Origin: a virus
IMG/VR virus record: IMGVR_UViG_3300023109_000014
Location: 18,462-82,461 of that record
Length of the DNA stretch: 64,000 bases
Strand: one strand, 5' to 3'
Part shown: piece after piece, positions 27,901-39,900 of the stretch
How positions within the stretch are numbered: position 1 is the first letter of the stretch
Layout of the letters: each line of letters starts with the position of its first letter
Notes under the pieces: generated by a model
The model's input: the letters and a program-made list of their open reading frames with translations, nothing else
Database searches by the model: none
What the model was told of the DNA's origin: nothing
Program-made: the position numbers and the translations under genes

Positions 27901-30900
27901 TGTTAAGTCTCACGTCAGCGGCCCTCTCTCTGGAAGAAGAGATATTGGAGAGTTAGATAATGTTGCTCCGTCTGGCGCTACCTCATTTAGCACTTCAGAA
28001 ACTGTCGCTAAGAAATTTGCTGGAGGAGGTTTAAATAAGCCTGCAAAAGATAATATACTTTCCACTCAGGTTCCAGAAAAAAATGTATTTAATAAAAAGA
28101 AAATTCTTAAATTATTAAATCGAGGAGCTAATCCAAAAAAAGGCCAATACCCAGAAGTAGAAAAATTTAAAAAAGCGATGGCTTCTGGACAAATTCAAAA
28201 ATGGGCAGAGCAAGCTGGGGGACTTTTCTTGAATGTTTCTGGCAGAAGAAATGATAAGTCTCTTCAGAAATTTAATAAAACGGAATACGGTCGAAAAGAG
28301 TATGATTTTTATGATAGACCTATGAGTTCAATTGTGCCTGAGTCTGATATTGGTTGGAATCCTAGTGGAACTAAACAAATCAGTCCCCACGAGAATGAGG
28401 TTATGCAAATTTTTGACGAAGGAATTGTACCTAATTTTTCTGGAGCAGCTGGTTCTGCAGGCAGGCAAAAAAATAAAGCCTATCAGGACGACCCCGACAA
28501 TATTATAGATTTAAGGCCGTTTACTACATTTGATTATTCTTTATTATTTCCCCAAAGAGGTGCTGGAAAATCTAAAGATGAAACATTAAGAGGGAGTGGG
28601 CCATATGCAAAAAAATATCAAAGTCAATTTCTTGTTGGTTGGAATGCAAAAGGAATAAATCCAAAAATCCCTAAAGAAGCTGATAAGATCGCAAAAATAG
28701 GAGACGCTGTAGAAAGAGATGTTAAAACTATAGTTAAAGCTCATTCTGAAAATTTCGTTAGAGCTTTTGGCGAAGAAAAGATTAGAATACAGGATTCGTC
28801 TGCAATTGATGGAGTTGTTCAAAAACATTTTAACGAAGGAACTTTAACGGCGATGGCTGGGAACGCTTTTGAGGCCGCTGCAAATACAGCTTTTAGCAAC
28901 GTACCTGTAAACGCGGGAGGAGGAGATTTTGATGTTAGAGGCCCAACCGATCAGTTAAGGAGGTTTTTTAATTGGCCTTCTGCTCACGGATCCGTAGGAG
29001 ATTTTAAGGCCAACTCTCAGTCGGGAGATATTAAAGCTAGCATGGCGGACAAGATATTAAAGGAGCTTGATTATAGAGGTTTATTATCTGGACAAGTTGC
29101 AAAAGAAAAAGCTGACTTTGATCAGTATGATAAAGATAAGGCGGCAAAAAACAAAGCAGCTACCATCTCTCGATTTAAAAATGTTCCTGGGTCAAATTCT
29201 TTAAGAGGAGGGATTACCCAAAAAGCTCCAAAAGGTTCAGCACCTTCGGAATCAAACCAGCAACATTCTAAAATCGTCGGCTCTAGTCGATCGGGTCAGG
29301 AACAAGAGGATTTCTACTTTTCTCAAGATAAAAACTTATCTCTCGGTTGGGTTCCAAACTTTAAAATAAATCAAAATCTTGCGGGAGATTCTGTTCCAAG
29401 TTTTATTGATAAACCTAAGGAGCAGTTAAATAATTCGCTAAAAGTTAAAAGCGAAAAAGTTGACTTGCAAAAATCCCTTAAAGCAAAAAAAGGTACTTCT
29501 GTAGATTCTCAGAACGAGCTCAGAAGTCAAAATGTATCTAACGCTTCGGCGAAAAAGTTTGAGTCAATCATTAATAATCGATTTATTGATTCGCAGGAAA
29601 ACAAAAAGTTTTCTTCTAGCTCTTTCGCAGATTCCGCTCAGTCTAAAAGTTTACAATTTTCTCGATCATCCAGCAACCTTTCTTCAGATTTTCTTAATAC
29701 TCGATCTGAAAATAAAGTTTCGAAAGACGCTTCTGTGGATTCGCAAACTTACTCGCAGGGCATGGTGTCGAAAGACGCTTCTGTGGATTCGCAAACTTAC
29801 TCGCAGGGCATGGTGTCGAAAGATAACCAAGTGCCTTCTAAATCTTTAGAAGCCTCTAAATTTGATTTGACTACCATACATAGGCTGAGAGATAAATTTT
29901 TGTCAAGAGAGGAAGCTGTACAGAAAAATATTTCGCCTAGTGAGCGTAAGCTTGCGTTGCCTAAAGGTAAAAAGCAAGAAGGCAACTCTGAGTTAATCAA
30001 TTCAATTTATTCTCACGGCAAAGATTTCTCTGCGGATAGGTTATCTAATGGTTACATTCCTAACTTTGCAATTAATGCAAATAATTATTCAAAGACTAAT
30101 GATGCTTTAGGTTCCGCAATTAAAAGAGAAAATCAGGCGGGAATTCCAATGAATAAAATTAGAGTGGGTCAAAGCAATCGATTGAAAAATGAAAAAAATC
30201 CTGGAGGAGTTGGAGTGTTTAATACAATTGATGAACCAAGAGGTTTAAATCAAGGTATTAGTAGGTCTATATCTCAAGGAATCAATCCTCATAAACATGG
30301 CCTTGTTTCTTCTGGTTATGTCCCCCAACAAACAATTAACGTTCCTAATTTTGTTGGAAGGTTTATTCCTAAAATGTTTAAAGGCGGAAGTAAGGGGGGT
30401 AAAGGTGTTGACGCTCCAATTCCAACTTCGGGTGGAGGTGGAGGCGGAATGTTAGGGGGTGGCGGAGGCTTAATGAATACTATATTTATGGGGCAAATGA
30501 TGTTTGGAGGCATAGAAGGTAAAACTGGTACTGCAGGAGGATATGCGGCAGATGCTACTGGAGACGCTTTGCAGATTGCAGGAATAACATCAATGATCAC
30601 AGATAAAAAGAAGTGGGTTGCTTTAGCTGCAACAGTTGGAGCTTTGAATGGAATGCTTGACCAATATTCAAAAAGCTTAAAAATGCAGGGAGAGCAAATC
30701 CAGAAGAATATTCAAATTAATGGAAAAGCTATTGAGAGCGCAACTCAAGTTGTTTCTGCCCAAACAAGACTTAATTCTGCAATAGAATCTGGCAACACAG
30801 ACAATATATCTAAAGCTATTGAATCCCTCCAAAAAGAAATAGAAAGGTTTCCAACAAATGGAAGCGACGCTATAATTAAACTTCGCAGCGACCTTGTTGG

Positions 30901-33900
30901 CGCTGGTGGAGATGTAGAGATTATGTCGAAAGCTTTAGAATCATTTTCTCAATCTGCTCTTAAGGTTTCTAAATTAGGAGAACTAACAGTTAAAACTCAA
31001 GCTGTTAACGAAAATAGAGAAGGTTTAATTTTTGGAATGGGGCCTTCTCAACTGCCTGAATGGATGGGTGGAGCTAAAGGAGATTTAAAAGAAGAGGGTT
31101 CAAATGAAATTAGGCAAATAGGTAGAGAATCTGTGACTAACTTAGCGCTTGCAGAAGATCAGGTTTCAGCATTTTCTTCTAAAATTTCAAAAATTGATTT
31201 TACAAAAATGTCTCCCGATGATATTAAGTCTACGATTAAAGAGTTTTCTAGAACTTTAGACGAAGAAACTAGAGTTTTGTTCGATCAGATTGTTGATAAT
31301 GTTCCTGATGATGCTGTTGTCGATTTTACCATGGGTATTGGCGAGCAATTAAAGCTAAGAAAATCTTCCATAGAGGCTGGCAAGGCTGTTGGAAAAACAT
31401 CTCAAGCTCTTGGTAATTTAAAAAGTACAATTGTAAATTTATCTACAGCTGTCAGCAGAAGTATATCAGAATTAAATTCTAATATTTCTAAAGCTTTTGA
31501 TATTGCTGAAAACCAATTAAATTCTGAATTGAGTATTATGACAGGGATGAATTATATTAGCCCTAAGGAAGCGAATGAAACTAAGGAACAGTTTGAGGTT
31601 ACAAGAATCGAAAGTGAAGCTGCTGCAGGCACTGAATTTGAGGTATCTAAATTCGTATCTCAATTAATTAAAGATACGAAACTTGACGATGTAGAGGGTA
31701 AGGATGCATCTATTTTTTCTGGAAAACTTGGAAATATTCTTTCAAAAATGGGAGAGCGAGCAAATCCATTGCAAGACGAAGATCCGAGGTTTATGGCAAA
31801 TGAAATAGTTTCTGCTATAAGTCAAATGGATCCAGCAGACCGAACTCAAGGCGAACAAGAATTATTAGATGCAGTCAAGCAGATTGGGGACAAGGCCGCT
31901 TCTCAAATTACTTTATTAAAACAGGCTAACGAATTGGCTTCTAGACAGCAAACAATGCAGAGCAGAATGAACCTGCAAAATGCTCAAATCGATATGGAGA
32001 GAGACGGCGATACGCTATCTCAATTTTCATGGTCTCAAGGCTTAGAACCTAGAACTCAGCTAGATAAAGATATGCAGACTCGCTCTAGTATGGATATGAT
32101 TGGTTTACTTGAGCCTTTATTTGGACCTAGTGAAGATCTGACTAAAATGAAGCAAGACGTAGGCGTTCAAAATGCAATTGGCAATGTACAAAGAATACTT
32201 CTTGGAATGGGTATTGAAAACGATGCTGGTTTTGATGCTGGCGCTAATGAAGATATTAGTATGCAAACAATGATTTCTGAAATGCAAAAAGTTTTAGCTC
32301 AAGGAGATTTAAATAAAGGGCAAGAAAAAATCGTAAACTACATGGTTGGCCAATTAAAAAAGCAGGAGGCCGCTATTTCTGCAACCCCGCAAAATACAGA
32401 AGATCTAAAGAGACAGACTGTTCAGTCTACATCTGATGTTCTCGGTGTTGATTTAAGCGAAGTTGGTATTGATTTAGAGTCTTTGGATTTTAGTTCCCTC
32501 AATGCTATTGCTGATCAACTCGCAGAAGATGGCGTTGAGATAAAATATTTATCAAGCATCGAAGAAAATACGAAAGTTATGGCTGCAAAATTAAATGATG
32601 CCCAAGGAATTACCAAGGAAGATATAATAAGCGCTATACAGAACATACAAATTAAAGATGCTGAAAAAGTAGAGAAAAGAAAGGAAGCTGTTAAGCAAAA
32701 AGAAGACACTCGTAGTAAAATACAAGATATTGCTATATCTGGCGCCGATGTGAAAGTTGAAGGGGGTGCAGATATAAATGTAGGCGGTAGCACTACTATT
32801 AACGCTAACCCTCAAAGTTCTCAACCTCCTCAACCGCAATTTAATCCATTTGTACCTAACTTTGCAAAAGATGAGTCCAGCAATAATAAACAATCTCCAA
32901 TGCGAGGTTTTGTGAAATCCCTTAAAAGAGATAACAATACTGAAAACAGGGGTTTTGAAAAGTTTGATGGAAAAACTTTTACTGGCGGTAAGGCATTGCA
33001 AGTGGCAAATTATTATCCTGGAGCTATCGACTCAATCTATAGAGAAGTTGACGTTTTGGAAAATAGAGGTGTGCAGAATGCTATTAGCAAAATACAGTTA
33101 ACTGTTCCATCTACATCTAACTCGACCACAAAATATCAAGGCCCAGTAGTTACAAATATGATGGACGAAGGAAGCGTTTCTGCCCAAAGCTATTTGAATA
33201 AAATTAACAACGTACATAATTTAAAACATTCTGATTCAAATTTTAGTATTGCTGGCGCAGTTCCTAATTTTGCATCCTCTTCTCAGTCTCGCGGTTCAGT
33301 TAATGCTTCTGTGAGAAATGTTAATGCTAAATCAATTGCAAATAATATTTCAAGAATAAATCAAAAAAGTGATTGGAAGATGGCAAGAGGGGAAGAGAGC
33401 GCTGGAAAAACTTATTCTTCTGGAGCTGCATTAAGGGTTGCGAATTATTACCCAGAAACAAAAGAAATGTTAGACCAGGAAATTTCAATTCTTAAAAGTA
33501 GGGGTATAGATAGCCCATTAAGCCAAGTTCAGTTAACTGTTCCAGACGAAAACACTACAACTTTTCAAAATAAGAATACATTAGATCCTACAATATCGAA
33601 TCGATTTGATGATGGTTCTGTATCAATATCAAATTATACAAAAAAAATTAGGAACGCTCACAAGGTAGGGTTGCTGACTCCCCAGAAACCAGCAAGCGTC
33701 GGAGAGCATGCTCGTGAAAGGGCAAAAAATTTAGTTAATAACGAACAAGCTTTAAGGAATCAGCTGCACGAAAACATTCTTAAGAAAAGAAAATCCGTTG
33801 TTCTCTCCGAGGAGTTAAAATCCAGAAATGAAAGTATAGATGAGCCTGAGGCAAAAAAAATAAATATTACTGAGAAAGAGGGTTTGAAGTATGAAGGAGG

Positions 33901-36900
33901 AACATTTTCTGCGGGAGCTGCTTTGAGGGTTGCAAAATATTATCCTGGAGCAACAGAATCTATATTTAGGGAAATTCGATCTTTGGAAGAAAAAGGCGTT
34001 TCAAGCCCTCTTGATCAAGTCCAGCTTACTATTCCAGAAAAAGGTTCGAAAGAATTTTCTTCTTATAACGGACCAGTGGTTACGAACAAAATTGATGAAG
34101 GAGGAGTAAGTTCTAAAAATTATCTTAATAAAATTAGAAGCGTTCATAAGGTAACTCCTAATGAAGGGCAATTTGCTTCTGTAGGAATGCCTAATATTGA
34201 TGCGAAAAGTCAATATACTAGAGGGGCAATAAATAGCTTTTCTCAATTCGATTATGTTCCTAATTTTAGCAAAACAGAGGGTCGAGCAAAGGGAATTATT
34301 CGTTCTGCTAGAGAGCTAAGTATTGCTATGGAAAAAATGAATGAGCTTCCTGAAAATATTACCCCTTCTCAAATTGCGGAATTTAATCAAAAGGGGTCTG
34401 CCGTATTAGAAAATATTAATAGCTTAGGCAACCCAAACCAGCAAACTCTCACAAAAACACAAAAAGCTCTTGTTTCAAAAATGCAGGATCCAGAAGTTGT
34501 TAAAACTTTTCAGTCCATTGGGATAGATAACTTTAATTCTGATCTTGCTCAATTTGTTAACCCTGACAGTCTTGGAGAACCTCCTCAACCAGCTAGATTT
34601 AACCCTTTAGTTATTCAAAGTGCCGAAACAGGGCGGGCGGTTGAAAGCGGCACAAAGGTACTTCCGAGAGATATTAAGAGCGGTAAGTTTAACGTTGCGC
34701 AAGTTATGCTTAATGATGAAAATTTAGATGAATTTATTGAACCTTCAGAATCTAAAAATATTCAAGCAGTCGTTCAGTCTTCTCAAGACAGCGGGCAAAA
34801 GTTTAACGAAAATAAGAAAAAGTTACAAGAAAAGCGGCCAAATTATGCTAGTGGTAAGGGTACTCGCTATACTGATGAACCTACCGCTCCAAAAGCTGGA
34901 ACACTAACTACCGCAAAGAAAGAAGGTTTTGTTGGTATAGAGTCTCACGGCCCTTCAAAAGCGCTCGCAACCCAAGTGAGAAACGAGGAAAACGCTTTAA
35001 AGAACACTACAAAAGAATTAGTTAAGGATGGTGAAGGAGGATTCATGAGAAATGCTTCCTCTTGGATTCGCAAAAAATTACAAACTATAAGGTTTCTTGA
35101 TGGCAGCTCCAACGAGCAGAAACAAGGGATGTCTATAGAAAAAGAAAATGCTGTATTAAAGCAAATAGAAGATGATGGAATTGTTCGATACCCATCAGAT
35201 GATAGCGCTTCCCCTTTAGAGAAATCGCCAGAATTTAAACAACAAATTTCTGAAGTTTTAGACAATCAAGATTTGTCTTCTCAGGAAAGGGGTACGTCCC
35301 AAATTGAACAGCAAACAGAAACTTGGAGAAAAAGAGAGCACTCTCTTACAGAAAAAATTCAGAGAGCTACAAAAGCAAGACAACTCAAAAGACAAAGAAG
35401 CAGGGCTCAAGAGCTAGGTTCTGCCGAACGACAAAGAAAAACAAATTTAGATGCCAAAAATAAAAGACAAGAAGCTAAAGAAAGAGAGAAGCGGAAGGTT
35501 CGAGAAATCCAAGAAAGGCAAATTGATGAAGGTTTAGGTCGACAGAAAATTGGCACCAATTCAGAAACTGGAAAAAGTATTTATCATTACGATAACCCTC
35601 AACTTAGAGAATTAAGCTCTTGGGATAAGTTGAAGCATCACATGCTAAAATTTGTTGGGTTAGACGAGGGTTCGTATTACGAAGAGGTTGAACGTCAAAA
35701 TAAGATCGTAAGAAACAAACAAATGCAGGATATTGCTACTGGCGGAATTAATACTCAGCAATCTAAGTCTATGTCAACTCTTGAGAAGCTTAAATTAATG
35801 TCTGAACGCGATGTTCTAATTGAGTCTAGCGAGTTTGCAAAAGAAACAGACGGACAAAAAATATTAAGAGGAACTCCAGGCGAGCGAAGAAAATCTTCTT
35901 TGTTTGACATTCAACAAAAAGCAGGGGTCGGCGGAAAGCCTGCGGTTATTAATCTTGCGGGAGATATTTCTAGCCAAACGAATATCGCTGGCAGTTCATC
36001 TAAGTCTAGTAGTTTGACTCAATTATCTCAATCTAGAGCTGCCGAAGCTCAGCCCACGTTAATGGATAAGATAAGGAACGTTAAAAAACAACTGTCTGAA
36101 AAATTTGGAAAAGTAACATTAAGTCCAACAAGCTCGGCCTCTGTTCTGCAAGAGTATGATATTCTTGATTCTAGTGGAAGGGTCGTAGCTAAAATGGGTT
36201 CCAATGGTGAGGTGCTACCTTTTGAAGTTGATAATTCACCTGTTATATATAACGCTCAGGGTCAAAAAATAGGAGCGGATAAAGTAATTCAAGTTCAGGA
36301 GAAACAGTTTGCGTTGCAAAGCTCTCCCATGAATGATGGCCAGTTATCTACAAGCGTTAATCAATCTGACGTGTTAGAACAAAAAGCTTTATTTGATATT
36401 GGTGAAAAAATTAAAAGCGGAGCGCCTATTTCTTCAGCGGAAACTAATTTAGTTCAAAATTGGGCAAATAAAAATTCAGAACTTGTCGGCTCGATTAATG
36501 CAGACGATGTAGATAACGCTCTTTTGTTAGAAAATAACGTTGTCGATAATAAGCAAATTAGAATTGGTAGGATGGGCGAGGAACTTTCAAATTTAACATC
36601 TGTTACGAATGCAGCAAATGCAGAAGCTCAGGTAGAGTCTTTAATTAAAGACCCTCAGTTCGTTGATAGCGCAACTAGGACAATGCCTGGAGATAACTTG
36701 CATTTGCAAAGAGTTTTTGATTCTATAGATGATAAAAATAGGAAAACGAAAAGTACCCCAATCAAAACAGAGACTGCGTTGGATAGGGTTAAGAGCAATG
36801 CTAATATAAATCAAAGAGCAAATGCTTTAAGCAAAGAAATGGTATCTAGAGATATAAGAAAAAATTCATCCCTAGAACTTCAGAAAAGATTAAGACTAAA

Positions 36901-39900
36901 CAAAGGTTTTGATACAACCGAATTAAATACAAAGTTTTCCAACGAAAAATCCAGGCTTGAGGAGTTATTGAAAAATCCAAGTATTCCTTCTGATAAGAAA
37001 GTTGGCCTAAACGAAGATTTAAAAATATTGACAAGAAATCGGAATGAGCATTTAAATACTCTTAGACCTGGTTTTATGGAGAGAAAGGAAATATTAATAA
37101 ACGAACAGTTTAAAAATATTATGAGAGACACTGGTTTAATGTCGTTGACTGGAGGTGGCGCAGACGGAGTTTCTTCTAACGATCCAGTTAATCAGTTTAT
37201 GAAAGATAAGCTTGGGCCGAAAGTTTGGAACATGGATGGAAATTTTGTTAAAACTAAACAGCATTTGGCCAGCGCAATTTTTGGCGAAGAGCATAAATTT
37301 AATAAAGAGTTGACTGAGTCATTAGTTGATAGGCAGTTAAGATCGACAATATTAAATACAAAAAGTGAAACTTTTGGGTTGAGTGATCATATGCGTTCTA
37401 ACCTTATAGACATGGATAAATTTGTAGGTATGGGTTTAGGCGATGAATTTTTGAACAGTGCAAAAAAACAAGGATTACATCAATCAGATATAGGCGTTTC
37501 TAAAATGGTGGACTTTATGGATCTTATGGATCCTGCTGGCAATAAAATTGACGGAGAGGGTAAACAAAAATTAAAAAAACAAGGCATTCAAAAGATATTT
37601 CAAAAAATCCAGAACGGAGAATTATTTTCTCAAACTGCGATTAGAGGAAGAACAGTTCCTATAATACCTAAAGATGCAGAAACTGTCTTAAAGAACCTTT
37701 CTGGAGAAAGTACATCCGCACAAATAAACGCTGCGAGATTAATTGAAAATGAACAGAAGATATCTTCTTTAGCTGCAGAAAAAGGAAGTGGCGTAATTAG
37801 CCAGTCAAATTTAAAAATCGCTGCAAGTGAATTAGAGGCGGGAGATATTAACGAAAATGGTATAGACTTTGACAAAGTTAGGATGAGCTCTGAAGAAATT
37901 TCAAACGTTCAATCTATGATGGATTCTATTGACGCAGACCCCGATCAAAAAACAGATCAAAGAGTTTCTCAATTGTCTGAAGCTCTTGATCCACAATCAA
38001 GCAACGAATCTGTGCGAAGTTTATCTCAATTAAAATCTCTTGAATTAGAGGCTGACAGAGCTGCAGAAAAAGCAGAATTTAAAAAGTTATTAAGTTTGGG
38101 TAGCGGGGCTACTCCTGAAGATGTAGGTAGAATGTCTGACCTGCTTCAGTTACATGACCAAAAAATAGAATTAGGTAGATCTTCTAATTTTGATTTAGAA
38201 GACGTAAATCAAGCGAGAACAACTATTAAAAATACCGCCAAGGAAAAAGTTGCAACAGCTAGCTCCACTATTGGTAAAGAACTTTCTCAAAAGAGTGAGC
38301 CTGGACAAGCACAAAAAAGAGCTATAGAGGAATTAGAAAAAATTGATCAAGCTGATCCTGTTGAGCAGGCTGAAGCTATACGTTCAACAAATCAAGAGGC
38401 AGAGGCAAAGGTTCGGTCAGCGAGTTTGGATCAGGGAGAAGATATAGTTCAACAAACAGTTGATCAGGTCGAAGATGTTGATGAAACATGGAAGGAAACT
38501 AAGGAGTCTCACATGTCTGATCCAGATAGAGCTGCTTCTGCTGGAAGACTGGAAGAATTGGGTGAAAAGTATCGAGCAATAATCCAATCCGCTACAGATA
38601 GTAAAGCATGGAGAACGACAAGGTCATTAACTAAAAATGTTCTAGGTGCTGGAATGGGACTTGTTCATCTTCCAGGAAAAGCTAAAGATTTAACAACTGA
38701 AGCTTATGGAAGCGTTAAGGAAAGAATTGATGCATTTAAAAAGGCTCAGGCAGAGAAATTTAATAAAAGAAAAGCAGAACAAATAAAGCATCCAGACGGA
38801 AAATCTTCAGGAAATTTTGAACAGCAAGAGAAAAGCAGAGTAATTGACGCTAAACTAGCTCAGCTGCCAAACACGAAAACAAGCAGAGGGGATTCAAGCT
38901 TGGACGATAGCCTTCAGAAAACAAAAAGATTTCATATTGATGGAGAAAATATGACACCCTTTGAGCAAGATCTTCATGATAGAATGACTGGCAAAGTTAG
39001 AGTCAAGGATTCTGCAGGCAAAACAGTAGAAACTTTTTACGATAAAAAAATTGCATCAGTGATTACAAACTCAGATGTTGGTAGAATTTCCAGGGTTGAG
39101 GATTCTATTACTGGTAGCTCTTATACTAATCGAGGTTTAAAGTTGAGAAATCTTCTTCCTGGAACTGCAAGTAGAAACATTGAGGGTCGATCTTTTATTC
39201 CTCCAGCTTTGCAGGAGATCGCATCGCTAGGTGGTCTTGATGGTCAAGGTAGCAAATTAAAGCTTGATAAAGAAGGCCTTGCTCAAAGAGCTAAAAATAT
39301 TGGCTCAGAAATATTTACTGGAAAACTTAGCTCTCCCGTTCAGAGCCTTTTTTCTACTAAAGAATTTCAGACTCAACTTGCGGAAACTAAATCTAGCGGA
39401 GCTCATGTAGCAATTCCTGAAGAATTTTCAAAAACCGTAAAATACGGAAAAAAGGGAGAAGCTAGTGTTTTAGATATAGATGGTGCTGCAGATGAACTTA
39501 TAAAAGAAACAAGATTGATTGATCATGTTGGAGATGATGGCAAGCTAACTAGTTTTTCTTCAGATGAATTTCAAGCTTTCAGGGAATCAGAATTTCAAAA
39601 AATAGAACAAAGATTTGCGGGCGTTGATAATCCTGCAGATCCAGTTCAGAACGAACAAAGAATAACTCAAATTAACGAACAAAAAGAAATGTTCGATAAT
39701 AAAATTCTTGCCAATAATGCAGTTGATGAATCTGGCCAAGTTGTTGGTAGAAACACATTAACCTCAGAAGCCGCTCGAAAAAGAATTGCAAACATCCAAA
39801 AAATGTCGGTATCTGATGGTATGATTAGAAAGCAAAAGGCTATTAGTGATGCAGCCAATTTTGGTGGAGGGTCTGCCCGAGGAATGACTGTATCGAGCTT

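Larger units (their letters stand above)
20591..34267 (+). repeat. Dispersed (S/A)xGx(V/I)PNF linker motif in the tape measure
   Basis: Copies are seen at tape-measure residues 559 (GYVPP, degenerate), 663, 894, 1137, 1213, 1235, 1320 (GLVPA), 1329, 1353, 1536, 1550, 2059, 2292, 2506, 2516, 2613 (GIVPS), 2707, 2823, 2948 (PNY), 3169, 3477, 3493, 3712, 3800-3809, 4646, 4780, 5090 (PNI) and 5114. The typical form is S-E-G-L-V-P-N-F-A. Outliers are DLVPNY at 9201 and GFIPD at 9632. Spacing is irregular (about 10 to 840 residues). The motif borders most of the recognisable modules. Its role is unknown: a docking, cleavage or hinge site are options. Confidence 0.85.

Noticed and set aside
20591-34267. 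Inteins or self-splicing elements as explanation for the inserted modules
   Set aside because: The module borders lack the Cys/Ser start and His-Asn end signatures of inteins, and the border motif itself is not an intein block.
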